49,883 bases of DNA from Pedobacter sp. ASV12 (GTDB lineage: Bacteria; Bacteroidota; Bacteroidia; Sphingobacteriales; Sphingobacteriaceae). The stretch covers positions 1 through 49,883 of the forward strand of contig NZ_JAELUC010000026.1 in assembly GCF_016429155.1 (NCBI RefSeq). Direction: 5' to 3'. The position numbers and the translations under genes were made by a program. The notes under the pieces are model-generated. The model did no database searches and had not been told where the DNA came from. It worked only from the letters and a program-made list of their open reading frames with translations. How positions within the stretch are numbered: position 1 is the first letter of the stretch; each line of letters opens with the position of its first letter. This document shows, piece by piece, positions 8,072-17,479 of the stretch.

Positions 8072-8100
8072 ACTTGCTAAGTTTTAAAAGCTTAGCAAGT
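8072..8100. terminator. bidirectional terminator hairpin
   Basis: ACTTGCTAAG (8072-8081) pairs perfectly with CTTAGCAAGT (8091-8100). It lies between two convergent genes; T-rich sequence follows on the + strand. It closes the copper operon. Confidence 0.7.
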
Positions 8101-8104
8101 GTTA

Positions 8105-9313
8105 TTATTTTTCATGGTCATCTGCATGATACCAATTGGGATTGGCCTTTACCGCGGCCTTAATAATAGCATCCAATTCCGATTTTGAAGGCAGGATAGA
8201 TTCGCCAAGGCTATCACCCACACTCATGACCTGAGGAACTGAGGCTTTTGATGGATCGTGTGGCCGGGCCTTAAAATCAAATTCGGCTACATTAACCAAC
8301 ACTTTAAAAACGGCATAAGGCATTTTTAAATCGCCATACTTCTTTTCTATAATGAAGTGGCCAGGCCTATTTTCATTCTCCCAATCCGCAAACCTATGGT
8401 TTCCGGCTAGATCCATCTTCTCTACGTCATCTGCGGGTGCTTCACTATTTCCATAAGCAGTACCCTCGTCGTTCAATCTGAGCGAAAACTCTTCATCATG
8501 TTTTTTCCTGCTGTCCAAATAATCCTTGGCATGACCAGCTACCGGCAACGCAGCCGCCACTTTTAGGGCGTTGATCAGCTCTCCACGATCATAAAGATGA
8601 GGTCTGATTACTTTCTCTGTTCCTTGATCGCTATCGCGATGGGTCCACATGTTCATCGGATGATTAGTCGAGGTTAGCTCCAATGTACGGGCCTGCAAGC
8701 CTCTTAAACCGGTTTTCAAGCTGGCACTGTCTCTTAAAACCTCCGATGAATCATCATTTAACTGGGTTTCCGCATGGAGACCGGTTGTATAGATATCCAG
8801 CTTATGGCTATGGCCATATCCCTTGGCATCTTTGTCCATCGAAGCCGTTTTCGGGAAATAATAAAATCCAGGTCCGCTATACTGCGTGGCATCGCCACCA
8901 CCAGCCAACTGCTTCTGGTAATCTAAACCTTGGGCCAACGATTTCACGTTTCCAGGCGAATTAGTGCCATGCTGCCCATCAAGATCCAAGGTTCTCTTCT
9001 TGCTCATGGCCGCAAAAATGGGGTGAAGCTCTACGTATTCCTGTGCAACTTCGTGCAGATCGTGTTCGCCCCCACCACCTAAACGTATCACATATTTATC
9101 GCCTTTAACGTCAACAATCTGTCCGTACCAAGGTACTTTACCATTATTTACCTGCACATGCTTTCCCTTTTCGAGGCCCTTAACCCTCTGTATAACCGCA
9201 TGGCCAGAACTTGGCCTGTTATCAACCAGATAGGCTCCATTGGTGCTGTGCTGTGGCGAGACGGTATTGGATTGCGAAGCCAATTTGGCTTTTTCAGTGG
9301 CTAAACCTTCCAT
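8105..9313 (-). CDS. orphan protein with eCIS-effector-like N-terminus
   Basis: 402 residues, no signal peptide and no membrane segment. The N-terminal 45 residues are low-complexity and end in AYLVDNRPSSGHAVIQRVKG. This looks like the VDNRP...QRK motif seen at the N-terminus of many Bacteroidota proteins encoded with extracellular contractile injection systems. A short beta-rich segment follows (about 46-95, with VPWYGQIVDV and VIRLGGGGEH), then a large domain of about 300 residues with no motif I can name. The charged, glycine-poor C-terminus (WYHADDHEK) is compact. It could be an injected toxin or cargo, but no catalytic site is identifiable and no sheath, tube or baseplate genes occur in this window. 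No immunity gene is evident next to it. Transcribed alone, convergent with the copper operon. Confidence 0.55.
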   Translation of the reverse strand: MEGLATEKAKLASQSNTVSPQHSTNGAYLVDNRPSSGHAVIQRVKGLEKGKHVQVNNGKVPWYGQIVDVKGDKYVIRLGGGGEHDLHEVAQEYVELHPIFAAMSKKRTLDLDGQHGTNSPGNVKSLAQGLDYQKQLAGGGDATQYSGPGFYYFPKTASMDKDAKGYGHSHKLDIYTTGLHAETQLNDDSSEVLRDSASLKTGLRGLQARTLELTSTNHPMNMWTHRDSDQGTEKVIRPHLYDRGELINALKVAAALPVAGHAKDYLDSRKKHDEEFSLRLNDEGTAYGNSEAPADDVEKMDLAGNHRFADWENENRPGHFIIEKKYGDLKMPYAVFKVLVNVAEFDFKARPHDPSKASVPQVMSVGDSLGESILPSKSELDAIIKAAVKANPNWYHADDHEK

Positions 9314-9353
9314 TTGGGATGAGCGTTATGATATTATCATTAAATATAATGGT

Positions 9354-9361
9354 TATCTTTG
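9354..9361 (+). promoter_or_regulatory. -7 element of the rnpB promoter
   Basis: TATCTTTG matches TAnnTTTG and ends 5 bases before the first paired base of RNase P RNA, exactly where a -7 element should lie. No clear -33 TTG was found. Confidence 0.5.
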
Positions 9362-9366
9362 CATAA

Positions 9367-9737
9367 ATGCAAACCATTCTATCGCCGTTCTAGTTAAATA
9401 GAAAGGAGGAAAGTCCGGGCAACATAGAGCATCTCGCTTCCTAACGGGAAGGAACTTGGGATTGAAGACCTGAGTGACGGAAAGTGCCACAGAAAATATA
9501 CCGTCCCGATCTGATCGGGATAAGGGTGAAAACGTGAGGTAAGAGCTCACGAGCTCGCTAAGTGATTAGCGTTTTGGTAAACCCCGGGAGTTGAAAGACC
9601 AAATAGGCTAACGCATGTAGGGCTGCTCGCCTGATGTTAGTGGGTAGGTCGTTAGAGATAAATGGCAACATTTATACTAGATTAATGATAGAAACCCGAT
9701 TTATCGGGGACAGAACCCGGCTTACCGGTTTGCATTT
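9367..9737 (+). ncRNA. rnpB: RNase P RNA
   Basis: The catalytic RNA of ribonuclease P, which matures tRNA 5' ends. Conserved blocks are present in order: GAGGAAAGTCCGGGC (about 9406), CACAGAAA (about 9488), GGGTAGGTC (about 9640) and AGAACCCGGCTTA near the 3' end. The ends pair: ATGCAAACC (9367-9375) with GGTTTGCAT (9727-9735), forming helix P1. A T-run follows directly and serves as the terminator. Length about 370 bases, normal for type A RNA in Bacteroidota. Any reading frame inside this stretch is spurious. Confidence 0.95.
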
Positions 9738-9798
9738 TTTATTTGACGATTAAATAAAAACAATATATTAGCGAAAAGTTAAAAAGAAGAACACACCT

Positions 9799-11202
9799 AT
9801 GGCAAAATTGCTGATAATTGATGATGAGCGGGCGATAAGGAGTACCTTGCGCGAAATTTTGGAATACGAAAGCTACGACGTTGACGATATAGACAACGGC
9901 ATAGACGGACTGGATCTCATCAAAAAGAACAACTACGACCTTGTCCTTTGCGACATCAAAATGAACAAAATGGACGGTATGGAAGTGCTTGAAAATGCGC
10001 TTGCCTTAAAGCCAGACCTGCCGTTTATCATGATATCTGGCCATGGAACCGTAGAAACAGCCATAGAAGCCAGCAAAAAAGGCGCGTTCGACTTTGTGTC
10101 CAAACCACCTGATCTTAACAGGCTTTTAATTACGGTTCGCAATGCCTTAGACCGCGGTACTTTGGTTACCGAAACCAAGGTTTTAAAGCGAAAAGTAAGC
10201 AAAACCCGTCATATTCTTGGCGATTCTGAAAGCATCAGCCGCATCAAGGAAACCATCGACCGTGTAGCCCCTACCGAAGCCCGCGTATTGATTACCGGTG
10301 CCAACGGAAGTGGAAAAGAGCTGGTGGCGAGATGGATCCATGAAAAATCGAACCGTGCAGAAAGCCCTTTAATTGAGGTGAACTGTGCGGCTATACCTTC
10401 AGAGCTCATCGAAAGCGAATTGTTTGGCCACGAGAAAGGCTCGTTTACTTCTGCCGTTAAACAACGTATCGGCAAATTCGAGCTGGCCAATGGTGGCACC
10501 TTGTTTTTAGATGAAATCGGCGACATGAGCCTTTCGGCACAAGCCAAGGTATTGCGAGCCCTGCAGGAGCATAAAATAACCCGTGTGGGAGGCGAAAAAG
10601 AATTGGATGTAAACGTACGCGTAATTGCCGCCACCAACAAAGACCTCTTAAAAGAAATTGAAGACGGCAATTTTAGGATGGACCTTTACCACCGCCTCAA
10701 CGTAATCAATATCCACGTACCGCACCTAACAGAACGTACCGACGATATTCCGGTTATTGCACAACACTTCTTAGAAGAAATCTGCAACGACTACGGTATG
10801 CCGGTAAAGAAAATAAACGATGCCGCCATGAACGCGCTTAAAGGCCTGCCATGGACCGGTAACGTACGCGAACTACACAACATGATTGAGCGTTTGATCA
10901 TCTTAAGCGATAAAGTCATCACCGAGAATGATGTTGTGGCCTTTGCCAACCCCACTGGAGGCACCAATATAGGCGCCGCAAACGGCAATGGACACGTCAC
11001 CGCTACGCATGGAGGCTCGGCAATAGATTACGACAAGTTTTCGAACTTTCAGGATTATAAAGACCACGCCGAGAAAGAATTTATCAAGTTCAAGCTGGAA
11101 AAAAACAACTGGAACGTTTCTAAAACAGCCGACGACATCGAAATCCAACGAAGTCACCTCTATAGCAAAATTGAAAAATTCGGCTTAAAAAGAAGCGAAT
11201 AA
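9799..11202 (+). CDS. NtrC-family sigma-54-dependent response regulator
   Basis: 467 residues. Receiver domain (1-120) with acidic pocket D8/D9 and phosphoacceptor D52 (LCDIKM). AAA+ domain (about 140-375) with Walker A GANGSGKE, Walker B GGTLFLDEIGDM and arginine-finger region RLNVINI. C-terminal Fis-type helix-turn-helix (about 425-465, ending RSHLYSKIEKFGL). The loop that contacts sigma-54 reads GSFTSA instead of the classical GAFTGA. No histidine kinase gene is adjacent, so its sensor is encoded elsewhere. It activates RpoN-dependent promoters; targets are unknown. It follows rnpB after about 60 bases and ends in a strong terminator. Confidence 0.93.
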   Translation: MAKLLIIDDERAIRSTLREILEYESYDVDDIDNGIDGLDLIKKNNYDLVLCDIKMNKMDGMEVLENALALKPDLPFIMISGHGTVETAIEASKKGAFDFVSKPPDLNRLLITVRNALDRGTLVTETKVLKRKVSKTRHILGDSESISRIKETIDRVAPTEARVLITGANGSGKELVARWIHEKSNRAESPLIEVNCAAIPSELIESELFGHEKGSFTSAVKQRIGKFELANGGTLFLDEIGDMSLSAQAKVLRALQEHKITRVGGEKELDVNVRVIAATNKDLLKEIEDGNFRMDLYHRLNVINIHVPHLTERTDDIPVIAQHFLEEICNDYGMPVKKINDAAMNALKGLPWTGNVRELHNMIERLIILSDKVITENDVVAFANPTGGTNIGAANGNGHVTATHGGSAIDYDKFSNFQDYKDHAEKEFIKFKLEKNNWNVSKTADDIEIQRSHLYSKIEKFGLKRSE

Positions 11203-11222
11203 ACAAGCATTAGTCCGAAGTC

Positions 11223-11262
11223 AAAAGCCAGTAGTTTTAAATTTAAAATTACTGGCTTTTTT
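11223..11262 (+). terminator. rho-independent terminator
   Basis: AAAAGCCAGTA...TTTTAAA (11223-11241) pairs with TTTAAAA...TACTGGCTTTT (11242-11260) with one wobble pair, followed by a T-run. It ends the NtrC-type gene and may also serve the convergent ClC gene. Confidence 0.8.
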
Positions 11263-11289
11263 ATTTTGGCCGCTTTAGCTTAGCTCCTG

Positions 11290-13134
11290 TTAACTTAAAT
11301 AATCGGCCTGACGGCTCAACATGGCCCTGTATTTATTGAATATGGCCGTTTTAGAAACAAAGCCAATATATTGTTCCTGGCGGTCAACTACTGGCAAAAT
11401 CCACAGGTTTTCATTTTCCATCAGCTGAAGCACCTGCTTCATATCGGCATCAATGGGCAATAATTGTGGTGCGGGCCGTACCAGTTCGTCAATAGTTAAG
11501 GTTTCGTCTATAGATTGTCCAATAGCTACCTTCAGGATATCTTCCACATACAGCAAGCCAAAGAGTTTTCCATGCGCATCAACTACCGGAAACAGGTTGC
11601 GCTTCGATTGCAGCACTTCCCCCAACCTTTCTTTGATCAAATCGCCCTGCTTTAACACCAGGTAATCCTTTTCGATCAGGTAACGCAATTTCATCATGTT
11701 CAATACCGTAGTGTCTTTGTCTTCGTGGTGCGAAAGCTGGCCTTTATCAGCCAAAGGCTTGGTATAAATAGAATACTTATTGGCACTGCGGTTAATGAGA
11801 TAGGCAATAGCCGTAGTAATCATTAAAGGCACCATCAGCACATAGCCTCCGGTAATTTCGGCAATCAAAAAAATACCTGTTAAAGGCGCATGCATAATCG
11901 ACCCCAACGATGCCGCCATGCCAGCTACAATAAAATTGGCAGTGTTTACCTGGGCTATCCCCAAGGTATTGATGCTAAAGGCCACACTAAAGCCGATCAA
12001 TCCGCCGATAATCAAACTAGGTGCAAAAATACCTCCATTGCCGCCAGCCCCCAAAGTAACCAGCGTAGCCACCGACTTGGCAAATACGGTAACGACTGTA
12101 AAAAGAAGAATAACGGCCGGAAAAACACTATAATCGGCAAATATACTGTTGTTGATCACCGCTGTAGTATCGCCTTTTAAAAGGCTTTTGATGGTAATAT
12201 AGCCTTCGCCGTATAAGGTTGGGAACAGAAAGACCAAGGCACCCAGCATCAATCCGCCAATAACCACCTTTTTGTAGGGATGCTTGATTTTATAGAAAAA
12301 GCCCTTGATGGCATAATTGGCCTTGCCAAAATAAATTGAGAACAAGCCGATCAGGCCTGCCAAAACCACATAAAACCCCAATGCGTTTACCTCCCAGCCT
12401 TCGGTTACCAGGTAGAACAATTGTTCGTTGTAAAAGAACCTGGCCACAACCGCTGCCGTAGCCGCCGATAAAAGCAAAGGTATAAACGCCGGAATGGTGA
12501 ATTCGGGCAATAGGATTTCTATGGCAAATACAATTCCCGCAATGGGGCTGTTAAAAGCCCCTGCTATGGCCCCTGCTGCGCCACAAGCCAGCAAAAGCGT
12601 AATCTCGCGGTAAGAAAGGCCTAAAAAACGGCCCACTGCCGAGCCTATGGTAGAACCACTGGTTACGATAGGCGCCTCCAGTCCGGTAGAACCACCAAAA
12701 CCTACGGTTAACGCCGCGGTAATAATCTGCGAATAGGAATTATGGAGCTCCAACTTGCTCGAATTTCTGGAAATGGTATACAGCAATGGCGTTAAACCGG
12801 TTTCGAACTTGCCTTTTCTGATAAAGCGGCGTACATAAGCCACCGAAAGAAAAATACCGATTAGGGGAAACAGCAAGTATAAATAGTACTTGTATTGCCA
12901 ATGCAGGTCTGTTTGCAAAAATTTTTCGATATGGTGGGTAATCGTTTTGAGCAGCGCCGCTGCCAAGCCGGCCAAAACGCCAACGATCAGGGCCGCAACA
13001 ACCAGGAAATTCCTGTTGGAGATTTTGCTTTTTCTATACTCATTAAGCCGATTAATATTGGTTATAAATCCTGCATACATCAGATAAGGTTGATTTGGGT
13101 TATCAAATAAATATAGAGCGTATGATAGAGCCAT
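11290..13134 (-). CDS. ClC-family chloride channel/transporter with CBS pair
   Basis: Up to 614 residues from ATG 13134; an ATG at 13080 (residue 19, MYAGFITNI) is an equally plausible start. The membrane part (about 40-440) has the ClC signatures: GFGGSTGLEAPIV, which corresponds to the G(K/R)EGP motif with its gating Glu, SGSTIGSAVGRF, and GAGGNGGIFAPS for the GxFxP motif. The C-terminus (about 470-610) holds two CBS domains (RNLFPVVDAHGKLFGLLYVEDI and the final LWILPVVDRQEQYIGFVSK), which usually bind nucleotides and tune activity. It moves chloride or another anion across the inner membrane. It follows the pseudouridine synthase gene after 32 bases on the same strand. Confidence 0.92.
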   Translation of the reverse strand: MALSYALYLFDNPNQPYLMYAGFITNINRLNEYRKSKISNRNFLVVAALIVGVLAGLAAALLKTITHHIEKFLQTDLHWQYKYYLYLLFPLIGIFLSVAYVRRFIRKGKFETGLTPLLYTISRNSSKLELHNSYSQIITAALTVGFGGSTGLEAPIVTSGSTIGSAVGRFLGLSYREITLLLACGAAGAIAGAFNSPIAGIVFAIEILLPEFTIPAFIPLLLSAATAAVVARFFYNEQLFYLVTEGWEVNALGFYVVLAGLIGLFSIYFGKANYAIKGFFYKIKHPYKKVVIGGLMLGALVFLFPTLYGEGYITIKSLLKGDTTAVINNSIFADYSVFPAVILLFTVVTVFAKSVATLVTLGAGGNGGIFAPSLIIGGLIGFSVAFSINTLGIAQVNTANFIVAGMAASLGSIMHAPLTGIFLIAEITGGYVLMVPLMITTAIAYLINRSANKYSIYTKPLADKGQLSHHEDKDTTVLNMMKLRYLIEKDYLVLKQGDLIKERLGEVLQSKRNLFPVVDAHGKLFGLLYVEDILKVAIGQSIDETLTIDELVRPAPQLLPIDADMKQVLQLMENENLWILPVVDRQEQYIGFVSKTAIFNKYRAMLSRQADYLS

Positions 13135-13166
13135 CTACTGACAGCCTATTTTTACCATATTTTTTT

Positions 13167-13889
13167 TTACGCGTCGAATTTATCGAGCAGCTTCAACAGC
13201 GTGGCAAAATCTTTTGGATAGGACGCCTCTACCGTAATGTCCTGACCGTCTAAGCCCTTAAAGGTAATCTGCTTTGCATGCAACGCAAAACGCTTCATAA
13301 TGGGCTGTTCTTCTTCGTCTTTGGCCAAGCGGTAGCCTTTTTTAATATTCGATAGAAATACCGGTTTGCCACGGTACATGGAATCGCCACAAATGGCCGC
13401 ACGCTGCGTAGCCAGGTGGATGCGTATCTGGTGCATCCTGCCGGTAACCGGCTTACATTCTACCAAAGTGTAATGCTTATAGTATTTTAAAGAGTTGAAA
13501 TAGGTTTCGGCACGCTTGCCTTCTTGCCTATCGATGGTTACGTTTTTATTGCCGTCGTTCAAAATAGGCAAATCGACAAAAAGGTTATCGAACTGAAACT
13601 GCCCATCGACTACGGCATGGTAAATCTTGTTTACCTTTCTGCGTTCAAACTGCATAGAAAGCGACCGGTAGGCCTCGGGGTGCTTGGCGATAACAATGGC
13701 ACCTGAAGTTTCCTTATCCAGTCGATGGCAAACCTGCGCATCGTCTACGTATTGCTTAGCCATGCGCAAAATGTTGATTTCGCCGGCCGCGCTGCGCTCG
13801 TCAAGCGAAGCTATAAACGGAGGTTTATTTACCACGATGTAATCATCGTTTTCAAAAAGGATCAGGTCTTTAAATGCAGGATATTTCAC
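13167..13889 (-). CDS. RluA-family RNA pseudouridine synthase
   Basis: 240 residues. The catalytic motif HRLDKETSG places the nucleophilic Asp at 58; NKPPFIASLD near the start and RMHQIRIHLA later are also family hallmarks. There is no S4 RNA-binding domain, so it resembles short RluA/RluC-type enzymes that convert uridines in rRNA or tRNA; the exact site cannot be told. The start is a GTG at 13889: the codon directly before it is TGA in frame, and no ATG occurs until well inside the fold. Probably cotranscribed with the ClC gene downstream. Confidence 0.9.
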   Translation of the reverse strand: MKYPAFKDLILFENDDYIVVNKPPFIASLDERSAAGEINILRMAKQYVDDAQVCHRLDKETSGAIVIAKHPEAYRSLSMQFERRKVNKIYHAVVDGQFQFDNLFVDLPILNDGNKNVTIDRQEGKRAETYFNSLKYYKHYTLVECKPVTGRMHQIRIHLATQRAAICGDSMYRGKPVFLSNIKKGYRLAKDEEEQPIMKRFALHAKQITFKGLDGQDITVEASYPKDFATLLKLLDKFDA

Positions 13890-14019
13890 TCAGTAATTGA
13901 ATATTTCTGCAAAAGTACGAATTTTATCTGTTCATTGGCTCATTGGGCTTTGGTTCATTCGTTGGCATGCCCTCTTTCAAATAGGCTTTGTTATTCCTGT
14001 TCACCATAATGGAAAACAA

Positions 14020-14049
14020 AAAAGCCTTGGCTTTAAGGCCAAGGCTTTT
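14020..14049 (-). terminator. terminator of the PhoB-type regulator
   Basis: AAAAGCCTTGGC (14020-14031) and GCCAAGGCTTTT (14038-14049) form a 12-bp stem with a 6-base loop; on the minus strand a T-run follows. Confidence 0.82.
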
Positions 14050-14070
14050 CATTACAAAATATGTTATGCC

Positions 14071-14760
14071 TTAAGAAAGTTCGAACTTATAGCCCACCCC
14101 TTTTACGGTTGCTACATAGTTCTCGCCTAATTTTTCTCTCAATTTACGGATATGCACGTCGATGGTGCGGTTGGTTACCACCACCGAATCTTCCCAAATG
14201 TTTTTCAGAATAGCCTCGCGGGTGTAAACCTTGCCTGGCTTAGAGGCCAACAGGTACAACAATTCGAATTCCTTTTTGGCCAAGATTACCTTTTCGCCAT
14301 CTTTAAATACCAAATAGGCTTCTCTATCGATCACCAAATCGCCAATTTCTACTTTGTTATCAGAAACCTCGTCGCCACTGGCATTTCTGCGCAATATGGC
14401 ATTGATACGGCTCACCAAAGCCCTTGGTTTAATCGGCTTGGCAATATAATCGTCGGCACCTACGTTAAAACCAGCAATCTCTGAGTATTCTTCGCTTCTC
14501 GCAGTTAAAAACACCATAAAAGTATTTTTGAATTCCGGAATGGCCCGCATTAAACGGCAAGCCTCAATCCCGTCCATTTTAGGCATCATGATATCGAGGA
14601 TAATCAAATCGGGGTGTACCTTTTTAGCTACTGAAATGCCATCTTGGCCGTTGCTTGCTAAAAATACCTGGTACCCTTCCTTCTTTAAATTATATTCGAT
14701 CAGCTCTAAAATATCCGGCTCATCATCAACAATTAATATCTTTTGTTTGGCTGTACTCAT
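14071..14760 (-). CDS. OmpR/PhoB-family response regulator
   Basis: 229 residues. Receiver domain (about 7-120) with D12/D13, phosphoacceptor D56 (ILDIMMPKMDG), Thr and Lys of the switch (VFLTARS, IAKPIKP). A winged-helix DNA-binding domain follows (about 135-228, with VYTREAILKNIW and RTIDVHIRKLREKLG). No sensor kinase gene is next to it, so it is an orphan in gene order. It stands alone between its own terminator and the TlpA-like gene. Confidence 0.93.
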   Translation of the reverse strand: MSTAKQKILIVDDEPDILELIEYNLKKEGYQVFLASNGQDGISVAKKVHPDLIILDIMMPKMDGIEACRLMRAIPEFKNTFMVFLTARSEEYSEIAGFNVGADDYIAKPIKPRALVSRINAILRRNASGDEVSDNKVEIGDLVIDREAYLVFKDGEKVILAKKEFELLYLLASKPGKVYTREAILKNIWEDSVVVTNRTIDVHIRKLREKLGENYVATVKGVGYKFELS

Positions 14761-14863
14761 CGTTTATTTTTTATTACGAAAGTAAGAATACAATTGTACT
14801 ACAACGTTAAAGCGAAGTTAACAAATTGTTAATACATGTAATATTTTTAACATTGATTTAGGC

Positions 14864-15973
14864 TTAAGGTAAGGTTTTGTTTAAGAAAGCATCCAATTCC
14901 TCGCCTCTGAGATTCTTGGCCACGATTTTGCCATTGGGATCTAAAAGGAACGAACTTGGAATGGCTTCTACTTGGTACAATCTTACCGTTGGACCTTCAA
15001 AATCCTTCAATTCGCCGGCATGGTTCCAAGTCAACCCGTCTTGTTTAATGGCCTGTTCCCAAGCGCTCTTGTCCTTATCGAGGGAAATGCCCAAGATGGT
15101 AAAGTTCCTGTTTTTGTATTTGTTGTAGGCTTTAACCACATTTGGATTTTCGTTCCTGCATGGTCCGCACCACGATGCCCAGAAATCGAGCAATACATAT
15201 TTTCCTTTAAAATCGGCCAAATGCACAGGCTTGCCGTCTAACCCGTTAATAGTAAAATCAGGGGCTTGCTGCCCTATCTGTACGGCTTTGAGCTTGCTTA
15301 CCTTCTCAACAAAGTTTTTAACTGCACTGTTGTTCTTTTTCAGGTTTTCGTCAACCTTTTCAGCATAGGCAACCATCGAATCTTCGTTTCCGGTTGGATT
15401 GATCAGGCTGATGGCATAAAAACTTACCAGCGATTTGGTATTGTCTAAAGCAAACTTTACGATCGCCTTGTTCAAATCATCAACCGCTTTCATATATACT
15501 GGCGAAAGTTGCGCTACCAAAGCCTCGCGCTCGGCCGGATTGGCGGCCACTTTTTTCTCAAAATCGGCTTTAATGACTTCTATTTTGTCGCTATAGCTTG
15601 TTTTTAGCTTGTTAAATTCCATCAGCTTATCGGCATCTTCTGCGCCACTCATGGTATAATCGTGCTTTTGATTGTTCAAATCGGCCTTAAAATCAACTTT
15701 ATCGCCATTCTTGGCTACCAAAATATATTCGCTGGTACCGATGTTTACCCTAAAAAAGTTGGCTTCGGGCGATACGCTGCTGAATTTGAATTCTCCTTTT
15801 TCGGAAAGCGTGGTCGAATCCAGCACTTTCATGTTATTGTCGCCCATGCCATAGAGAAATACTTTTTTCTCGGCTCCCGGGTTTTCTATCTTCCCATCAA
15901 TTACAAACTTGGTATTGTCTTTACAGGCGGTTAAGGCCAGGGCTAAACCCAAGACGTAGCTTAATTTCTTCAT
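14864..15973 (-). CDS. TlpA-like thioredoxin lipoprotein with DUF4369 domain
   Basis: 369 residues. Lipobox LTAC (Cys17). The N-terminal part (about 22-110) matches the DUF4369 beta domain (FVIDGKIENPG..KVFLYG). A helical linker follows (115-230), then a TlpA/AhpC-type thioredoxin domain with WCGPC at 268-272 and the cis-Pro segment EAIPSSFLLDPNG. It most likely keeps disulfides reduced, or donates electrons, on the outer side of the inner membrane. Its start lies 1 base after the gatB stop, so it depends on the gatB transcript. Confidence 0.9.
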   Translation of the reverse strand: MKKLSYVLGLALALTACKDNTKFVIDGKIENPGAEKKVFLYGMGDNNMKVLDSTTLSEKGEFKFSSVSPEANFFRVNIGTSEYILVAKNGDKVDFKADLNNQKHDYTMSGAEDADKLMEFNKLKTSYSDKIEVIKADFEKKVAANPAEREALVAQLSPVYMKAVDDLNKAIVKFALDNTKSLVSFYAISLINPTGNEDSMVAYAEKVDENLKKNNSAVKNFVEKVSKLKAVQIGQQAPDFTINGLDGKPVHLADFKGKYVLLDFWASWCGPCRNENPNVVKAYNKYKNRNFTILGISLDKDKSAWEQAIKQDGLTWNHAGELKDFEGPTVRLYQVEAIPSSFLLDPNGKIVAKNLRGEELDAFLNKTLP

Positions 15974-15974
15974 G

Positions 15975-17438
15975 TTATTTTAATTTTTCTATAATAAGGT
16001 CATTGATTTTCTTGGCATCTGCCTTTCCTTTGGCCAATTTCATGACCTCGCCAACAAACAATCCTAAAACGCCTTTTTTACCGGTTTTGTATGCCTGTAC
16101 CTGTGGTGCATATTTGGCCAATACTTCTTCGATAAACCGGTTCAGCTCGTCGGTATTTTCAACGATCAGCAAATTGAGCTGTTCGGCAAGGTTGGTTGCA
16201 TCCTGACCCGGCTGCTTGGCCAAGGCCGGCAATAACTGCTGTAAGGCATTTTGCTGACTGATTTTTTTGGCATCAACCAAGTTAATTACCTGCGCCAGTT
16301 GCTGGGGCATTACCGGATAATCGGCTATACCAATCTCCTGTTCGCTTAGCAAAGACCTGATGGCGCCAAGCAACCAATTGATTAAACTTTTGGGCTGATT
16401 GACCGTGGCCCTGCCCTGTTCAAAATACTGCAACAGCTCGCTGTCTTCGGCCAGCATGTTGGCTTCGGCTTTATTCAGGTTAAGTTCGGCCATCAACCGT
16501 TTGGCTATTTCGTTGGGCAAAGCAGGCATATTGGCCTTGATTTCGCTAAGCCACTCGTCGGAAATGACTACAGGAGGCAGGTCTGGATCGGGAAAATAAC
16601 GGTAGTCGTTGGCTTCTTCCTTGGTACGCATCGGCGAAGTAGTACCCGCATCTGCGTCAAAATTCAAGGTGCTTTGCTTAATGACTCCGCCGGCTTTAAG
16701 CACCTCAACCTGACGGCCAAATTCAAAATCCATGGCCCGGCGCACATTACGTATTGAATTTAAGTTTTTTACTTCGCACCGTGTTCCAAAACTGTTTTCT
16801 CCTTTTTTGCGGATAGAGATATTGGCATCGCAGCGCAGGGAACCTTCTTCCATATTGCCATCGCTCACATCCAGGTGGCGCACCAGTTTCCTGATTTCGG
16901 TTAGCAAGGTCGCCGCCTCTTCTGCCGAACGCACATCAGGTTCGGTTACAATTTCGATCAGCGGTACGCCTGCCCTATTCAGATCAACATAAGAATACTG
17001 CGGATCCTGATCGTGCAGGCTTTTTCCTGCATCTTCTTCCAAGTGGATTCGATTGATGCCAATACGTTTTTCTTCGCCATTGGCCAATACCACATCCAGA
17101 TGGCCATTTTTACAAATCGGACTGTTATCCTGAGTAATCTGGTAGCCCTTGGGCAAATCGGCATAGAAATAATTCTTGCGATCGAAGAAATTGTATTGAT
17201 TGATCTGGCAATTGAGCGCCAGGCCTATCCTGATGGCTTTGGCCACTACCTCTTTGTTGAGCTTGGGCAAAGCGCCCGGCAAAGCCAAGGAAACTGCCGA
17301 AATATGCTGGTTCGGACCAGCCCCAAAAACAGCACTATCTGATGAAAAGATCTTAGATTGTGTATTTAACTGTACATGGATTTCCAGTCCAGAAACCAAT
17401 TCATAGCTTACACTTTTCGTGGCAGTTTTTGTACTCAT
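15975..17438 (-). CDS. gatB: Asp-tRNA(Asn)/Glu-tRNA(Gln) amidotransferase subunit B
   Basis: 487 residues, the usual length. Subunit B of the GatCAB enzyme, which turns Glu-tRNA(Gln) and Asp-tRNA(Asn) into the amides in the cytoplasm. Visible signatures: YELVSGLEIHVQLNT at the start, FDRKNYFYADLPKGYQI, RCDANISIRKKG and NDYRYFPDPDLPP in the kinase-like cradle, and the helical YqeY-like tail (about 330-487, ending KKINDLIIEKL). gatA and gatC are not in the window. It is the first gene of a two-gene unit with the TlpA-like lipoprotein. Confidence 0.96.
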   Translation of the reverse strand: MSTKTATKSVSYELVSGLEIHVQLNTQSKIFSSDSAVFGAGPNQHISAVSLALPGALPKLNKEVVAKAIRIGLALNCQINQYNFFDRKNYFYADLPKGYQITQDNSPICKNGHLDVVLANGEEKRIGINRIHLEEDAGKSLHDQDPQYSYVDLNRAGVPLIEIVTEPDVRSAEEAATLLTEIRKLVRHLDVSDGNMEEGSLRCDANISIRKKGENSFGTRCEVKNLNSIRNVRRAMDFEFGRQVEVLKAGGVIKQSTLNFDADAGTTSPMRTKEEANDYRYFPDPDLPPVVISDEWLSEIKANMPALPNEIAKRLMAELNLNKAEANMLAEDSELLQYFEQGRATVNQPKSLINWLLGAIRSLLSEQEIGIADYPVMPQQLAQVINLVDAKKISQQNALQQLLPALAKQPGQDATNLAEQLNLLIVENTDELNRFIEEVLAKYAPQVQAYKTGKKGVLGLFVGEVMKLAKGKADAKKINDLIIEKLK

Positions 17439-17479
17439 TAATAGGCAATTTTCTGTTTAAATGGGCATTGAATGCTTGC

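Noticed and set aside
8105..9313. Cytidine-deaminase-like HAE motif (LHAETQL) in the cargo-like protein
   Set aside because: The required PCxxC zinc motif does not follow, so a deaminase call is not supported.
9353..9550. Open frame of 65 codons on the minus strand
   Set aside because: It lies inside RNase P RNA and has no protein-like features.
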